Below, piece by piece: positions 30,311-39,338 of a stretch of DNA of 64,000 nt. Under the pieces are notes generated by a model. The model was not told where the DNA came from. It was given only the letters and a program-made list of their open reading frames with translations, and searched no databases. Within the stretch, counting starts at the first letter, position 1. Each line of letters starts with the position of its first letter. Origin of the DNA: Labilithrix sp. (lineage in GTDB: Bacteria > Myxococcota_A > Polyangia > Polyangiales > Polyangiaceae); contig JAHBWF010000011.1 of the NCBI GenBank assembly GCA_019637105.1, positions 1 to 64,000 of the forward strand, read 5' to 3'. Both the position numbers and the translations under genes were made by a program.

Positions 30311-31273
30311 GTGGAGCCCAAGGACCAGACCCCTCCGGGCTCGCCGCCCGTCGTCATCGCCGACAAAGTCGATCCCCCTCGCGACCTGCGCGACGAGAGC
30401 GGGCGCGCGACGTTGCCCGACATCGAGGCGTTCAGCACGGCGCCGAAGTCCCGGGACCGCGCTTGCCTCGTCGTCATCTACGGTCCGGAGCTCGGCAAGC
30501 GCGCCGCGCTCGGCCACGGCACCTTCGAGATCGGCCGCTCGTCGCGCGCGGACCTCCCGATCGATCAGGAGAGCATCAGCCGTCACCACGCGCGGATCAC
30601 GTTCGACGGCGACCGTCACGTGATCGAGGACCTCGGATCGACGAACGGCACGTTCGTCAACGACCAGAACCTGAAGCGGAGCCCGTTGAAGGACGGCGAT
30701 CAGGTGAAGCTCGGTCGCTCGATCCTCAAGTACATGTCGGGCGACAACATCGAGGCGAACTACCACGAAGAGATCTACCGCCTGATGACGATGGACGCGC
30801 TCACGCAGACGCACAATCGTCGCTATTTCAACGAGGCGCTCGAGCGTGAGTACCAGCGGAGCCTCCGGTACCGGCGCGCGCTCTCCCTCGTCCTCTTCGA
30901 CATCGATCACTTCAAGAAGATCAACGACACGTACGGTCACGTCGCGGGCGACAGCGTGCTCCGGCAGCTCGCGCGCGTGGTGAAGCCGCGTCTGCGCCAG
31001 CAGGACGTCCTCGCGCGGGTCGGCGGCGAGGAGTTCGCCGTCCTCTTGCCCGAGGTCGAGCCCGCGGGCGCGCTCGTCGCGGCCGAGAAGGTGCGCCGCC
31101 TCGTGGAGAGCGCCCGCTTCCTCGTCGACCAGAAGGAGTTCGGCTGCACCGTCAGCGTCGGCACCGCGTCCTTCGCCGCGCAGACGACGTCTCCGCAGAT
31201 GCTCTACGAGGACGCGGACAAGAACCTCTACGAGGCGAAGCGCGGCGGCCGGAACCGCGTCGTCGGCGGTTGA
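30311..31273 (+). CDS. FHA-GGDEF diguanylate cyclase
   Basis: 320 aa from a GTG start. FHA domain at about 60-140 (FEIGRSSRADLPI; ISRHHARITF; DLGSTNGTFVN), then GGDEF domain (FDIDHFKKINDTYGH; active site GGEEF). An RQQD tetrad five residues before GGEEF matches the RxxD product-inhibition site. It should make cyclic di-GMP under control of phosphothreonine binding, linking the local Ser/Thr kinases with c-di-GMP signalling. Confidence 0.93.
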   Translation: MEPKDQTPPGSPPVVIADKVDPPRDLRDESGRATLPDIEAFSTAPKSRDRACLVVIYGPELGKRAALGHGTFEIGRSSRADLPIDQESISRHHARITFDGDRHVIEDLGSTNGTFVNDQNLKRSPLKDGDQVKLGRSILKYMSGDNIEANYHEEIYRLMTMDALTQTHNRRYFNEALEREYQRSLRYRRALSLVLFDIDHFKKINDTYGHVAGDSVLRQLARVVKPRLRQQDVLARVGGEEFAVLLPEVEPAGALVAAEKVRRLVESARFLVDQKEFGCTVSVGTASFAAQTTSPQMLYEDADKNLYEAKRGGRNRVVGG

Positions 31274-31298
31274 CCGGACGGGCGCGGGCGCGTGACGT

Positions 31299-32498
31299 CT
31301 ACGACCCGCCCGCGCCGGCGTCGGTCGCAGGGTCGGCGACGCCGCAGCCGCCGCACTCGCGGATCTCCGCGCCGCGCGCGATCCAGATCCGGATCCGCTC
31401 GCGCTCCTGGAAGTCGAGCGGCGTGAGCTCGTACGCGGAGGGAGCGGGGTTCCCTGCGGTGGGAGGCGGCGGGACGTAGCTCTCCGGCGGGTACGGGTAG
31501 GGCATCTCGCGGCCCGCGACGTAGTCGCTCAGGATCGTCCGCTCGCGCTCGGCGGCGCTCGGGTGCAGGATCCGCGGAGCCAGCGGCGTGAACGCCGCGG
31601 CGGGCGCGGGGATCGCGAGGGCGCCCTCCGGCGGCGTGCAGACGACGTCGATGGCGGGTCCGGCGTCGACCACGGGCGGCCGCGCGAGCTCGAGCTTGTA
31701 CGTGAGCCAGCTCGATCCGGGATCGCCGGGCTTGACGATCTCCATGTTCGCGCCGAAGAGCGAAGGCGTCGACTCGGGGCGCGTCGCGCTGGCGGCGGTG
31801 TTCGATCCTTGCGCGACCCTCCCGCGCGCGGTCACGCGGACGCCCTCCGAGGTGCCGAGGACGAGCCCCGCCGCGGCGCGCTCCGACGAACCGTGGCAGA
31901 GCGGACCGCTGCACTTCGTGAAGAAGATGGGCAGGACGTCCGCGCAGAAGTCGACGGCCGGCTCGAAGGTCTGCTGCCGTCGAGGCTCGCCGGCGCGGAA
32001 GACGAACTCGAGCTTCTGCCCCTCCGCGAGCGGCGCGCGATCGATGGCGCGGAAGCCGCCGATGTCGACCGCCGGATCCCGAGGGACGAGGAGCACGAGC
32101 TTGTACGACTGATCCGGCGTGAGCCACGCCGCGCCCGGCCCTCCGGGCCCGACGATCGTGACGGTGCGCGCCACCGGATCGTAGAGGGTCTTGATCGCGG
32201 CGTTGTCGAGCGGGGTGTTGGTGCTGTCGAGGACGACGTACGACTGGCGCGTGATCGTCGCCGGCAAGAGGTAGCGATCGAACGCGAGCTGGATGACGCC
32301 GTCCGCCGCGACGACGCCGTCGTCGGCGTCGATCGTGTTGCTGACCACGAGGATCGGGGGCCCCGCGGTCGACTGGTCGTGCTGCGTCCCCTCGATGTCG
32401 CACGCGAACGCCGCCGCCGCGAGCGCGGAGGCAGCGAGCAGGACGGCGCGCCGCCGCGTGACTGCTCGCGCGCGGCGCGAGGCGGGGGAGAGCTTCAG
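31299..32498 (-). CDS. Lipoprotein with a CX4CH cytochrome-like site
   Basis: About 399 aa. Signal with lipobox AAFAC, Ig-like region, then FCADVLPIFFTKCSGPLCHG, a CX4CH pattern common in myxobacterial proteins resembling cytochrome c, and a CGGCG near the end. No ATG or GTG starts this frame near the signal; a CTG at 32498 overlapping the previous stop is the best candidate. Last gene of the multiheme group. Confidence 0.72.
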   Translation of the reverse strand: MKLSPASRRARAVTRRRAVLLAASALAAAAFACDIEGTQHDQSTAGPPILVVSNTIDADDGVVAADGVIQLAFDRYLLPATITRQSYVVLDSTNTPLDNAAIKTLYDPVARTVTIVGPGGPGAAWLTPDQSYKLVLLVPRDPAVDIGGFRAIDRAPLAEGQKLEFVFRAGEPRRQQTFEPAVDFCADVLPIFFTKCSGPLCHGSSERAAAGLVLGTSEGVRVTARGRVAQGSNTAASATRPESTPSLFGANMEIVKPGDPGSSWLTYKLELARPPVVDAGPAIDVVCTPPEGALAIPAPAAAFTPLAPRILHPSAAERERTILSDYVAGREMPYPYPPESYVPPPPTAGNPAPSAYELTPLDFQERERIRIWIARGAEIRECGGCGVADPATDAGAGGS

Positions 32499-32749
32499 CT
32501 CTCGGCGTACATCACGAGCTGCTCCTTCATCACCTGGTCGTTCACGCCCGTGCGGACGTGGTCCTTCAAGACATCGGCCAGGGTGATGAGGAGATCGTCG
32601 ACGCCCTTGTCCTCGATCAGCTTCTGCAGGAGCGCCTTCGCCTCCCGGCTGTCGTCGCCCCGGAGGAATTGCCGCACCGTATCGAGCGAGATCTCCCCCT
32701 GAAAGTCCACGTAGATGTTGTCCAAGAGGTATCGGACGAGCTCTTTCAT
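32495..32749 (-). CDS. Small acidic helical protein (84 aa)
   Basis: ATG with ribosome site GAGGAGA. Begins MKELVRYLLDNIYVDFQGEI; all helical, no signal, no Cys. Likely cytoplasmic. Sits between the multiheme cytochrome and the lipoprotein and may be co-transcribed. Function not recognised. Confidence 0.72.
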   Translation of the reverse strand: MKELVRYLLDNIYVDFQGEISLDTVRQFLRGDDSREAKALLQKLIEDKGVDDLLITLADVLKDHVRTGVNDQVMKEQLVMYAES

Positions 32750-32989
32750 GGGGGGTCTCCTCAGGCAAAGGGCGGCAGGTGCCGAACGAGCAGCCCATAT
32801 AGCCACCGTAGGCGTTGTCACACAACCCAAAACATGTGGATTGCGTGGCAAATCCCGCGGAGGGCGGGTTTGTCCGATCGATCGGGCCGATCGGCCCGTC
32901 TCCGACGCTGGGATCCCGCGTCTCCCGTGGGTCCGTCTCTTGGCGGCTCGTCGTTGGGCGGCCCGTCGCGCCCGGCTCCACCGACCCCC

Positions 32990-34186
32990 TCATTGGCACC
33001 TCTGGAGGACGAACGCTCCGGGCTCGTGGCAGACGTAGCACGGCCGCGGGTTCCGGCGGAGCTGCGTGGCGCACCCGCCTGCGAAGCCGCCGCGGTGAGG
33101 GTTGAAGCCGCCGCCGATCCCCTGACCGCCGTGGCAGATGACGCAGTCGCGCTCGATATGGCAGCTCACGCACGCGTTGAGGTTGCGCATCGCCTCGAAC
33201 GCGTGGTGCCCGGGGCGTCGCGGCGCGTCGCTCCACTCCTGCTTCGGCGGGTGGAAGCGGCCCGCCTCGCGGACGGCGGTGGGGCCGCTCATCGAGACGC
33301 CGAGCCGCTGGTGGCAGCCGAGGCAGAAGCTCTGCTCGCGGTGGCAGCTCGTGCACTTCTGCATCGCGAGCCGCGCCTCGGTGGCGTGCATGTTGAGGTA
33401 GTCCGCCGGGTGGATGCTCCGCGGACGGACCCGGCCGTCGTGGCACCCGGTGCAGTACTCTTCCTTGTGGCAGTTCGAGCAGAACTGCGAGTCGTTGGCG
33501 GCGACGTACTTGTGGCGCTGGACGAAGTCGGACGCGTGCTGGGCGTTGTGCATCCAACGCGGCGGGTTCATCACGCCGCTGGCGAACGTGGTCTTGAGGC
33601 GACCGCCTTCGGCGGCGCCGCCCTTGACGTGGCACGTGTCGCACGCGCTCTTCGCGTCGCCGCGCGCCACCGAGTCCGGGTGCTGATGGCAGCCGAAGCA
33701 GCCGCGCATCCGCGGGAGCTGGTCGCGCGTCGCGAGCTCGAGCTCCTGCACGTCGCCGTGGCACTGCTGGCACTGGATGTTCCGCGCGGCGTGCTTCTGG
33801 TGATCGAAGACCATGTTCGGCCGCGGGATGTGGAACTTCGCGACGCGGTTGCCGTGCCCCTCCTCGTAGCCGACGTGGCAGAACTTGCACTCGCCCGAGG
33901 CCTCGTCGCCCGCTTGCACGGCGTTGAGGTCGGCGTGATCGCTGCCGTGGCAGCCGTCGCAGAGGGTCGGCTTCGGCGTGAGCACGTCGGCGACCGACCG
34001 GCTCGTCAGCGCCCCCGCGTGGCAGCTCTTGCACGTGAGCTTCTGCGCGCCGACGTGGAGCTTGTGGTTGAAGCGGATCGTCAGCTTCTGCGGCGGGTAG
34101 ATCGCCGCCGAGGGCCCGGTGTCGTCCGCGAACGCGCCCGGGGGGAGCCACGCCAGCGGGACGCGCGCGTTGCCGGGGAGCGGCAC
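32990..34186 (-). CDS. Multiheme c-type cytochrome (13 CXXCH sites)
   Basis: 398 aa with thirteen CXXCH motifs counted by eye (CKSCH, CDGCH, CKFCH, CQQCH, CFGCH, CDTCH, CSNCH, CTGCH, CTSCH, CLGCH, CVSCH, CVICH, CYVCH) and many distal His (FNHKLH, FDHQKH). It resembles the cytochrome c3/c7 multiheme group used for periplasmic or outer-membrane electron transfer. The only start in the open frame is GTG 34186 and it gives no clear signal peptide, which is odd for a c-type cytochrome. Neighbours: outer-membrane barrel and tiny membrane protein upstream. Confidence 0.92.
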   Translation of the reverse strand: MPLPGNARVPLAWLPPGAFADDTGPSAAIYPPQKLTIRFNHKLHVGAQKLTCKSCHAGALTSRSVADVLTPKPTLCDGCHGSDHADLNAVQAGDEASGECKFCHVGYEEGHGNRVAKFHIPRPNMVFDHQKHAARNIQCQQCHGDVQELELATRDQLPRMRGCFGCHQHPDSVARGDAKSACDTCHVKGGAAEGGRLKTTFASGVMNPPRWMHNAQHASDFVQRHKYVAANDSQFCSNCHKEEYCTGCHDGRVRPRSIHPADYLNMHATEARLAMQKCTSCHREQSFCLGCHQRLGVSMSGPTAVREAGRFHPPKQEWSDAPRRPGHHAFEAMRNLNACVSCHIERDCVICHGGQGIGGGFNPHRGGFAGGCATQLRRNPRPCYVCHEPGAFVLQRCQ

Positions 34187-34305
34187 GAAAGCCCGACGTG
34201 AGCGGCGCCTCGGCGGCGGGCGCCGTGTGCGCGGGGCCGACGGGCGGAGAGCGCCGGCGCGGACGGCGCTTCGCTAACTCGGCGCTCTCCGCGGCCTTCG
34301 CGGTC

Positions 34306-34449
34306 TCAGGTCTCCGGCGGCGCGGGATCCTGCGCGAACGCCGTCGTCGCGCCGAAGAGCGCGACGACGAGCACGACGAGGGCGCCGAGGCGCCCGCGCC
34401 GCGTCTCCTCTTGCTCCTGCGTCGTGTCGTCGGTGGGGGCGGGGTTCAT
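34306..34449 (-). CDS. Tiny single-span membrane protein (47 aa)
   Basis: A short gene with ATG at 34449 and AGGAA about 10 bp upstream. Charged N-terminus, one hydrophobic helix (LGALVVLVVALFGATTAFA), short tail. Could be a membrane-anchored subunit or cleaved signal peptide. Lies between barrel and cytochrome genes on the same strand. Confidence 0.65.
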   Translation of the reverse strand: MNPAPTDDTTQEQEETRRGRLGALVVLVVALFGATTAFAQDPAPPET

Positions 34450-34476
34450 CGGTGCGTTCCTGCGGCGTGACGCGGC

Positions 34477-36082
34477 TCAGTTGGCGAGCGCGAGGGTGAC
34501 CCAGAGCATCGCGCGGAAGCGCTGCCCGGCGACGCGGTTCATGTCGTGCTGGAAGTCGGCGAGGACGAGCGACCGCGGGAACAGCTTGTAGCCGACGCCG
34601 AGCACGTAGCCGAAGTTGGTCGCGTCGCGGTCGGCGCGCAGCTTGTCGTTCCAGTGCCAGACGCCGGTGCGCGCCTGGAGCACGTAGCGCGTCTCGAGCG
34701 TGCGCTCGCCGTAGACGTCCGCGCCGACGCGATCGCCCGAGCGATGGACGTCGGCGACGCCGCGCGCCCCGAGGTGACCCTCGCCGATGCGGTAGCGGCC
34801 GGCGAGGTTCGCGCCGCCCATCGGATCGATGGAGCTCGACGGGTAGTAGTTCGCGTCGGCCAGGCCGTTCGGCGACGTCGCGAAGGAGAGGTCCCTCTCG
34901 GGCTCGGTCTGGAGCGTGAACGCGCGGGCGCGGAGGCCGCCCGAGACGCCGACGCGCGGGTGCGGATCCCACGACGCGCGGAGGCCGACGTCGTTCATCG
35001 GCATCGCCATGAAGAAATTCCAGATCGAGTCGGCGTCGAACGTCGGGCGGAAGTAGTCGTAGTCGACGCTCAGCGTGAGCTTGTCGCTCGAGTACCAGTC
35101 GATCGACGCGAAGACGTTCGCCATCTGCTTGACGTAGAGGTCGTACGCGAAGCCCGCCTTGACGCCGCCGATCGTGGGGAGCGAGCCCTCGACGGCGTAG
35201 CCGATGCGCTCCTGCGAGATGCGCGAGCCGTCGTAGGTCGCCGGAGCGCGCAGGGCGCTCGCGAACTGCGAGACGTTCGACGAGCCGGTGTTGTAGACGC
35301 GGCGGTACGTCAGCCTGCCGTGGAGCCAGGTGAAGCCGGCCGACTCCAGCGCGCCGCCGATCGCGGGCGCGATGTCGTTCGGCTGGAACGAGGGGTAGAG
35401 CGAGGGGTCGCGCTCGTAGCCGGAGCGGTCGCCGCGCCAGACGCCGTCGCGCTCGAAGCGCGACGTCGAGAGCGGGAGGCCGCCGCGCTGCTCGAGGCCG
35501 CCGTAGACCTCGAGGGCGAAGTAGTACGGGGTCGTGACCTTGATCTGCCCGCCGTCGAACGACCACCAGCCGAGCGCGTCCGTCACGTACTGGCGGCCGA
35601 GGCGGAAGCCAGCAGCCCGCCCAGAAGAAGCGCCGCCCCTCGACGTAGCCGTACATCAGGTCGACCGGCCCGCGGGAGAAGCCGGGGACGAGGCGGTCGG
35701 CGCGGGCGATCTCGGTCTCGTCGGCGCTGCCGCCGTAGTCGGCGTCGTAGCGGAGGCGCGCGCGGAAGGTGACCGTCGGCGCCCGCGGATCGTCGGCCTT
35801 GTCGAAGAGATCGTAGACCGCGACTCGAGCGTCGAGGTGAGGCGGCGGCGAGAGATGACGGTCTGGCCCGTGGGGCTCCTCATCTCGTAAGAACTGCGCG
35901 GCGGTGTCGGTCGTGACCTCCGCGTCGATCGGCCGGCTCGTCGCCGCGAGCACCGCCGCAGGAAAGCGCCGGCGTCGGCGAATCGCGGCGGCCACGTCGT
36001 CCGCGCGTGCGCCTCCCGCGACGAGCGTGGAGACGCCGACAGCGGTGCTGCCGAGGACGACCGCGAAGGAAGGAAGACGCAT
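34477..36082 (-). pseudogene. Outer-membrane beta-barrel gene broken by frameshifts
   Basis: Signal peptide MRLPSFAVVLGSTAVGVS at the 5' end; barrel-like strands with a C-terminal LWVTLALAN. The frame changes at least once near 35610 (WAG to GFRLGRQ). A stretch near 35830-35890 has its best codon pattern in another frame (about 21 of 22 codons ending G/C, reading YEMRSPTGQTVISRRRLT, against about 15 of 25 in the flanking frame). Could be true decay or indel errors in the assembly. Position beside a 13-heme cytochrome suggests a porin-cytochrome partner (compare MtrB, OmbB), but the family is not established. Confidence 0.65.
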
Positions 36083-36295
36083 CGAGAGACCGCGCGGCGA
36101 CGCGCCTGCCGGCCACCGCGCGCGCAGCATCGGAACCGCTGTGCTCGTGTCAACGCCCGGGTCGCGCCTCGCCCGAGGGTGGGGGAGGAATGCGTCGAGG
36201 CCGATCGCGCACTCTCCGCCGGCCGAATGCCGAAGCGAAGTATTGGTTGACGCATCCGCGCGCGGCCCTGGGTGGCACGCTTCATGGGCCGCGGA

Positions 36296-37723
36296 ATGAC
36301 CGAGAGCGCACAAAGATATCGCGTCGTCGAAAAGCTCGAGTCGGGCGGTATGGCCGAGGTGTTTCGCGCGGAGAGCGAGGGCCTCCAGGGCTTTCGCAAG
36401 CAGGTCGCGATCAAGCGCGTCCTCCCGCACCTCAGCGAGAAGAAGCGCTTCATCGCGATGTTCCTCGACGAGGCGCGCGTCACCGCGCAGCTGACGCACT
36501 CGAACTGCGTCCAGGTCTTCGACATCGGCGTCGGCGACAACGCGTACTTCATCGTCATGGAGTACGTCGACGGAGCGAACCTCAAGTCGATCGCCGAGTC
36601 CCTGAAGAAGCAGGGCAAGGATTTTCCGGTCGCCGCCGCCGCGTTCATCGCCCACGAGATCTGCAAGGGCCTCAGCTACGCCCACGAGCTGACGGACCAG
36701 AACGGGATCCCGCTCAACATCGTCCACCGCGACATGTCTCCGCCGAACGTCCTCGTGACGAAGTACGGCGAGGTGAAGATCGTGGACTTCGGGCTCGCGA
36801 AGGCGAGCTCGCAGCTCGAGAAGAGCGAGCCCGGCATCATCAAGGGCAGAGTTCTCTACCTGGCCCGAGGCGGCGGTCGGGCAGGACGTCGACGCCAAGA
36901 CCGGCGCATCTTCGCCGTCGGCATCATCCTCTGGGAGCTGCTCGCGGGCCAGCGGCTGTTCCTCGGCGAGACCGACTTCCAGACCGTCAAGAAGGTCCAG
37001 CAGGCGCAGGTGCCGCCGATCTCCCAGGTGAACCGACGCGTGCCGCCGGAGCTCGAGCGCATCGTGAACAAGGCGCTCGCGAAGGACGTGCTCCACCGCT
37101 ACGGCACGGCGCGCGAGCTCGGTCAGGACCTGAGCCGCTTCCTCTACGCCTACGGCCAGCCGATCAGCACGTTCGACGTCGCGACGATCGTGCAGAGCAC
37201 GATGCGCGAGAAGCAGCGCGTCCGCCCGCCGCAAGGCTCGATCATCGACAAGCTGATCGAGGAGGCGCTCTTCGAGTTCACCTCGCTGAAGGAGGACGGC
37301 GCTCCCTCCGAGGGCGCGATCAAGATCGGCGCGGCGGCGCCGCTGAACCCCGGCCAGTTCGTCGATCCCACGAACTGGGCGGAGGAGATCGCGATCCAGG
37401 ACAAGCGCCCGCAGCAGACGTTCGAGCAGATCCGTCACTCGCTCCCCGGCGAGGTCTTCGAGCAGGGCAACCTGTCGGCCCTCGAGGAGGAGCCGATGCC
37501 GTCGTCGGCGCCGCAGGTGCCGCCGTCGGCGCCGCCGATGCAGCTCGCCCCGATCGGGGCGGTCCCGCCGTCGAGCGGGCTCGCCGCCGCGCAGCGCGCC
37601 GGGCCGCACTCGTCGCGGGGCGGGGGAGGCGGGAGCAACGCGGCGATCGGCGTGGTGCTCTTCCTCGTCGTGGCGGCGGCCGCCGGCGCGGCGTGGTTCA
37701 CGGGCCTGATACCCCATCAATAG
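36296..37723 (+). CDS. Membrane-anchored Ser/Thr protein kinase
   Basis: 475 aa. Kinase domain: ESGGMAEVF, VAIKR, HRDMSPPNV, DFGLAKA. C-terminal Pro/Ser-rich linker and one membrane helix (GVVLFLVVAAAAGAAWF). The activation segment is garbled: after IIKG the expected SPEAAVGQDVDAKTD is in a different frame between about 36860 and 36903, then the original frame resumes at IFAVGI. Two compensating indels in 45 bp suggest a sequence error rather than a dead kinase. Start at ATG 36296; earlier starts at 36272 and 36284 are possible. Confidence 0.88.
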   Translation: MTESAQRYRVVEKLESGGMAEVFRAESEGLQGFRKQVAIKRVLPHLSEKKRFIAMFLDEARVTAQLTHSNCVQVFDIGVGDNAYFIVMEYVDGANLKSIAESLKKQGKDFPVAAAAFIAHEICKGLSYAHELTDQNGIPLNIVHRDMSPPNVLVTKYGEVKIVDFGLAKASSQLEKSEPGIIKGRVLYLARGGGRAGRRRQDRRIFAVGIILWELLAGQRLFLGETDFQTVKKVQQAQVPPISQVNRRVPPELERIVNKALAKDVLHRYGTARELGQDLSRFLYAYGQPISTFDVATIVQSTMREKQRVRPPQGSIIDKLIEEALFEFTSLKEDGAPSEGAIKIGAAAPLNPGQFVDPTNWAEEIAIQDKRPQQTFEQIRHSLPGEVFEQGNLSALEEEPMPSSAPQVPPSAPPMQLAPIGAVPPSSGLAAAQRAGPHSSRGGGGGSNAAIGVVLFLVVAAAAGAAWFTGLIPHQ

Positions 37724-37760
37724 TTGATCGCCGCGCGCGGCCGATGTAGGGCGAAGGCCC

Positions 37761-38531
37761 ATGGCCGCGCTCTACCGTCGCTCTGCCATCGTGTTGCTCG
37801 CCGCGACCGGCGCGTCGTGCTCCCTCTTCACCGCGAACAGCAGCGAGGGCCGCGGCGGCCCGTGTCCTTCGGGGATGGCGCACATCACGACCGACGCCAC
37901 GCCTCCGCGCTCGTACTGCATCGACCGCTGGGAGGGCTCGGTCGTCGAGCTCCGCGGCAAGAAGGAGGTCGGCCACGCCCCGTACGAGCCGGTCACCAAG
38001 CTCAAGGTCAAGGCCATCTCGAAGCCCGGCGTCGTCCCGCAGGGGTACATCTCGAAGAACGAGGCCGAGGCCGCGTGCAAGGCGGCGAAGAAGCGGCTCT
38101 GCACGGGCGAGGAGTGGCAGTTCGCGTGCCGCGGAAGGCAGCCGACGACGTTCCCCTACGGCGACGAGCGCAAGGACGGCTACTGCAACGACTCCGGCCG
38201 CGCGCCCCTCGCGAGGCTGAACCCCGGTATGGGCGACGCCGTCTACGCCTCCCACGACGCGATGAACGATCCGCGCATCAACCGCTCCGAGAACACCGTC
38301 GCGCGGACGGGAGCGTTCTCGAAATGCAAGAACGCGTTCGGCGTCTACGACATGGTCGGGAACCTCCACGAGTGGACCGCCGACGTGAACGGATCACGCG
38401 GGGTGTTCCGCGGCGGCTACTACCAGGACACGCGCCTCAACGGCGACGGCTGCAAGTACAAGACGGTCGCGCACGACGTGAGCTACCACGACTACTCGAC
38501 CGGCTTCCGCTGCTGCGCCGACGCGCGCTGA
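37761..38531 (+). CDS. FGE-sulfatase (SUMF1/EgtB/PvdO-fold) lipoprotein
   Basis: 256 aa. Signal with lipobox GASC, then the formylglycine-generating-enzyme fold: YCIDRWEGS, RLCTGEEWQFACRG, VGNLHEWTAD, FRGGYYQD, GFRCC. Myxobacteria carry many such lipoproteins, often next to Ser/Thr kinases as here (37 bp after the kinase stop). Whether it is catalytic or only a binding fold cannot be told. Confidence 0.87.
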   Translation: MAALYRRSAIVLLAATGASCSLFTANSSEGRGGPCPSGMAHITTDATPPRSYCIDRWEGSVVELRGKKEVGHAPYEPVTKLKVKAISKPGVVPQGYISKNEAEAACKAAKKRLCTGEEWQFACRGRQPTTFPYGDERKDGYCNDSGRAPLARLNPGMGDAVYASHDAMNDPRINRSENTVARTGAFSKCKNAFGVYDMVGNLHEWTADVNGSRGVFRGGYYQDTRLNGDGCKYKTVAHDVSYHDYSTGFRCCADAR

Positions 38532-38591
38532 CCGCGCCGGGCCGCGGGCCTGCGCGCTCGCGCGGGGGCGGCGCCGTCGAGGCGCCCGCGG

Positions 38592-39314
38592 TCACCTGCA
38601 GTCGACGGGGCGGCCGGGGCGGTTCGTGACCGTGCAGGCGGTCTTGCAGGTGATCGACTTCGTGAAGACGCCGCCCTGGCAGACGAGCTCCGTCCTTCCG
38701 TCGACGGAGCACACGACCTGCCCGGGGATCCCGCAAGGATCTCCGGCGAGCGACTGGGTCAGGTCGCACGAGGGCGTCTCGCCCCTGCTGAAGCAGCCGT
38801 ACTGCCCGCGGCAGTAGCGGTAGAGCGTGAACTTGCCGTCGCGGCAGATGACCATCTGCTTCTGATCGCCGGAGCAGGCGACGGCGCCTTGCGTCTTGCA
38901 CGGATCGCCTCGCTCGGCGATCGACGTGTCGCACGAGACCGAGCGCCCGAGCATCGTGCAGCCGGCCTTGCCCCGGCACTCGAGCCACGGCTCGAACTTG
39001 CCGTTCTTGCAGACCACGGCGTGCTGCTTGTCGGGGGAGCACGCGTACTCGTCGTCGTCCTCGCCGAGGCACGGCTCGCCCGCGCTCGCGATCGACGTGT
39101 CGCAGCTCGCGTGGTCCTTGTACTTCGCGCAGCCCATCGGGCCCGCGCACGCGACCTCGACGAAGGTGCCGCCGTGGCAGGCGAGCGCCGTCTGCTTGTC
39201 GATGCAGGTCGACTCCGTGCCCTTGCAGCCGTCGCCGGCCTTCTTCCTGCATCCGGCGGCGAGGACCGCCACGACGGCGAACGCGGACACGACGACGACG
39301 CGCGACTTGCTCAT
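38592..39314 (-). CDS. Cys-rich repeat lipoprotein
   Basis: 240 aa. Lipobox VLAAGC, then four tandem Cys-rich repeats of about 50 residues sharing the pattern C...(A)VCxxGKFxxxxxCRGxxGCxxxxxxxSCD and GDPC. The even, paired cysteines imply disulfide-bonded surface modules. No named family recognised. Confidence 0.82.
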   Translation of the reverse strand: MSKSRVVVVSAFAVVAVLAAGCRKKAGDGCKGTESTCIDKQTALACHGGTFVEVACAGPMGCAKYKDHASCDTSIASAGEPCLGEDDDEYACSPDKQHAVVCKNGKFEPWLECRGKAGCTMLGRSVSCDTSIAERGDPCKTQGAVACSGDQKQMVICRDGKFTLYRYCRGQYGCFSRGETPSCDLTQSLAGDPCGIPGQVVCSVDGRTELVCQGGVFTKSITCKTACTVTNRPGRPVDCR

Positions 39315-39338
39315 GGCTCGAGGGGGCCCGGCGCTCGC

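Noticed and set aside
34274-37762. 1162-aa minus-strand frame across the barrel and kinase genes
   Set aside because: Only its part from 36082 to about 35610 (barrel N-terminus) looks coding. The rest is antisense to the kinase or out of frame with the barrel.
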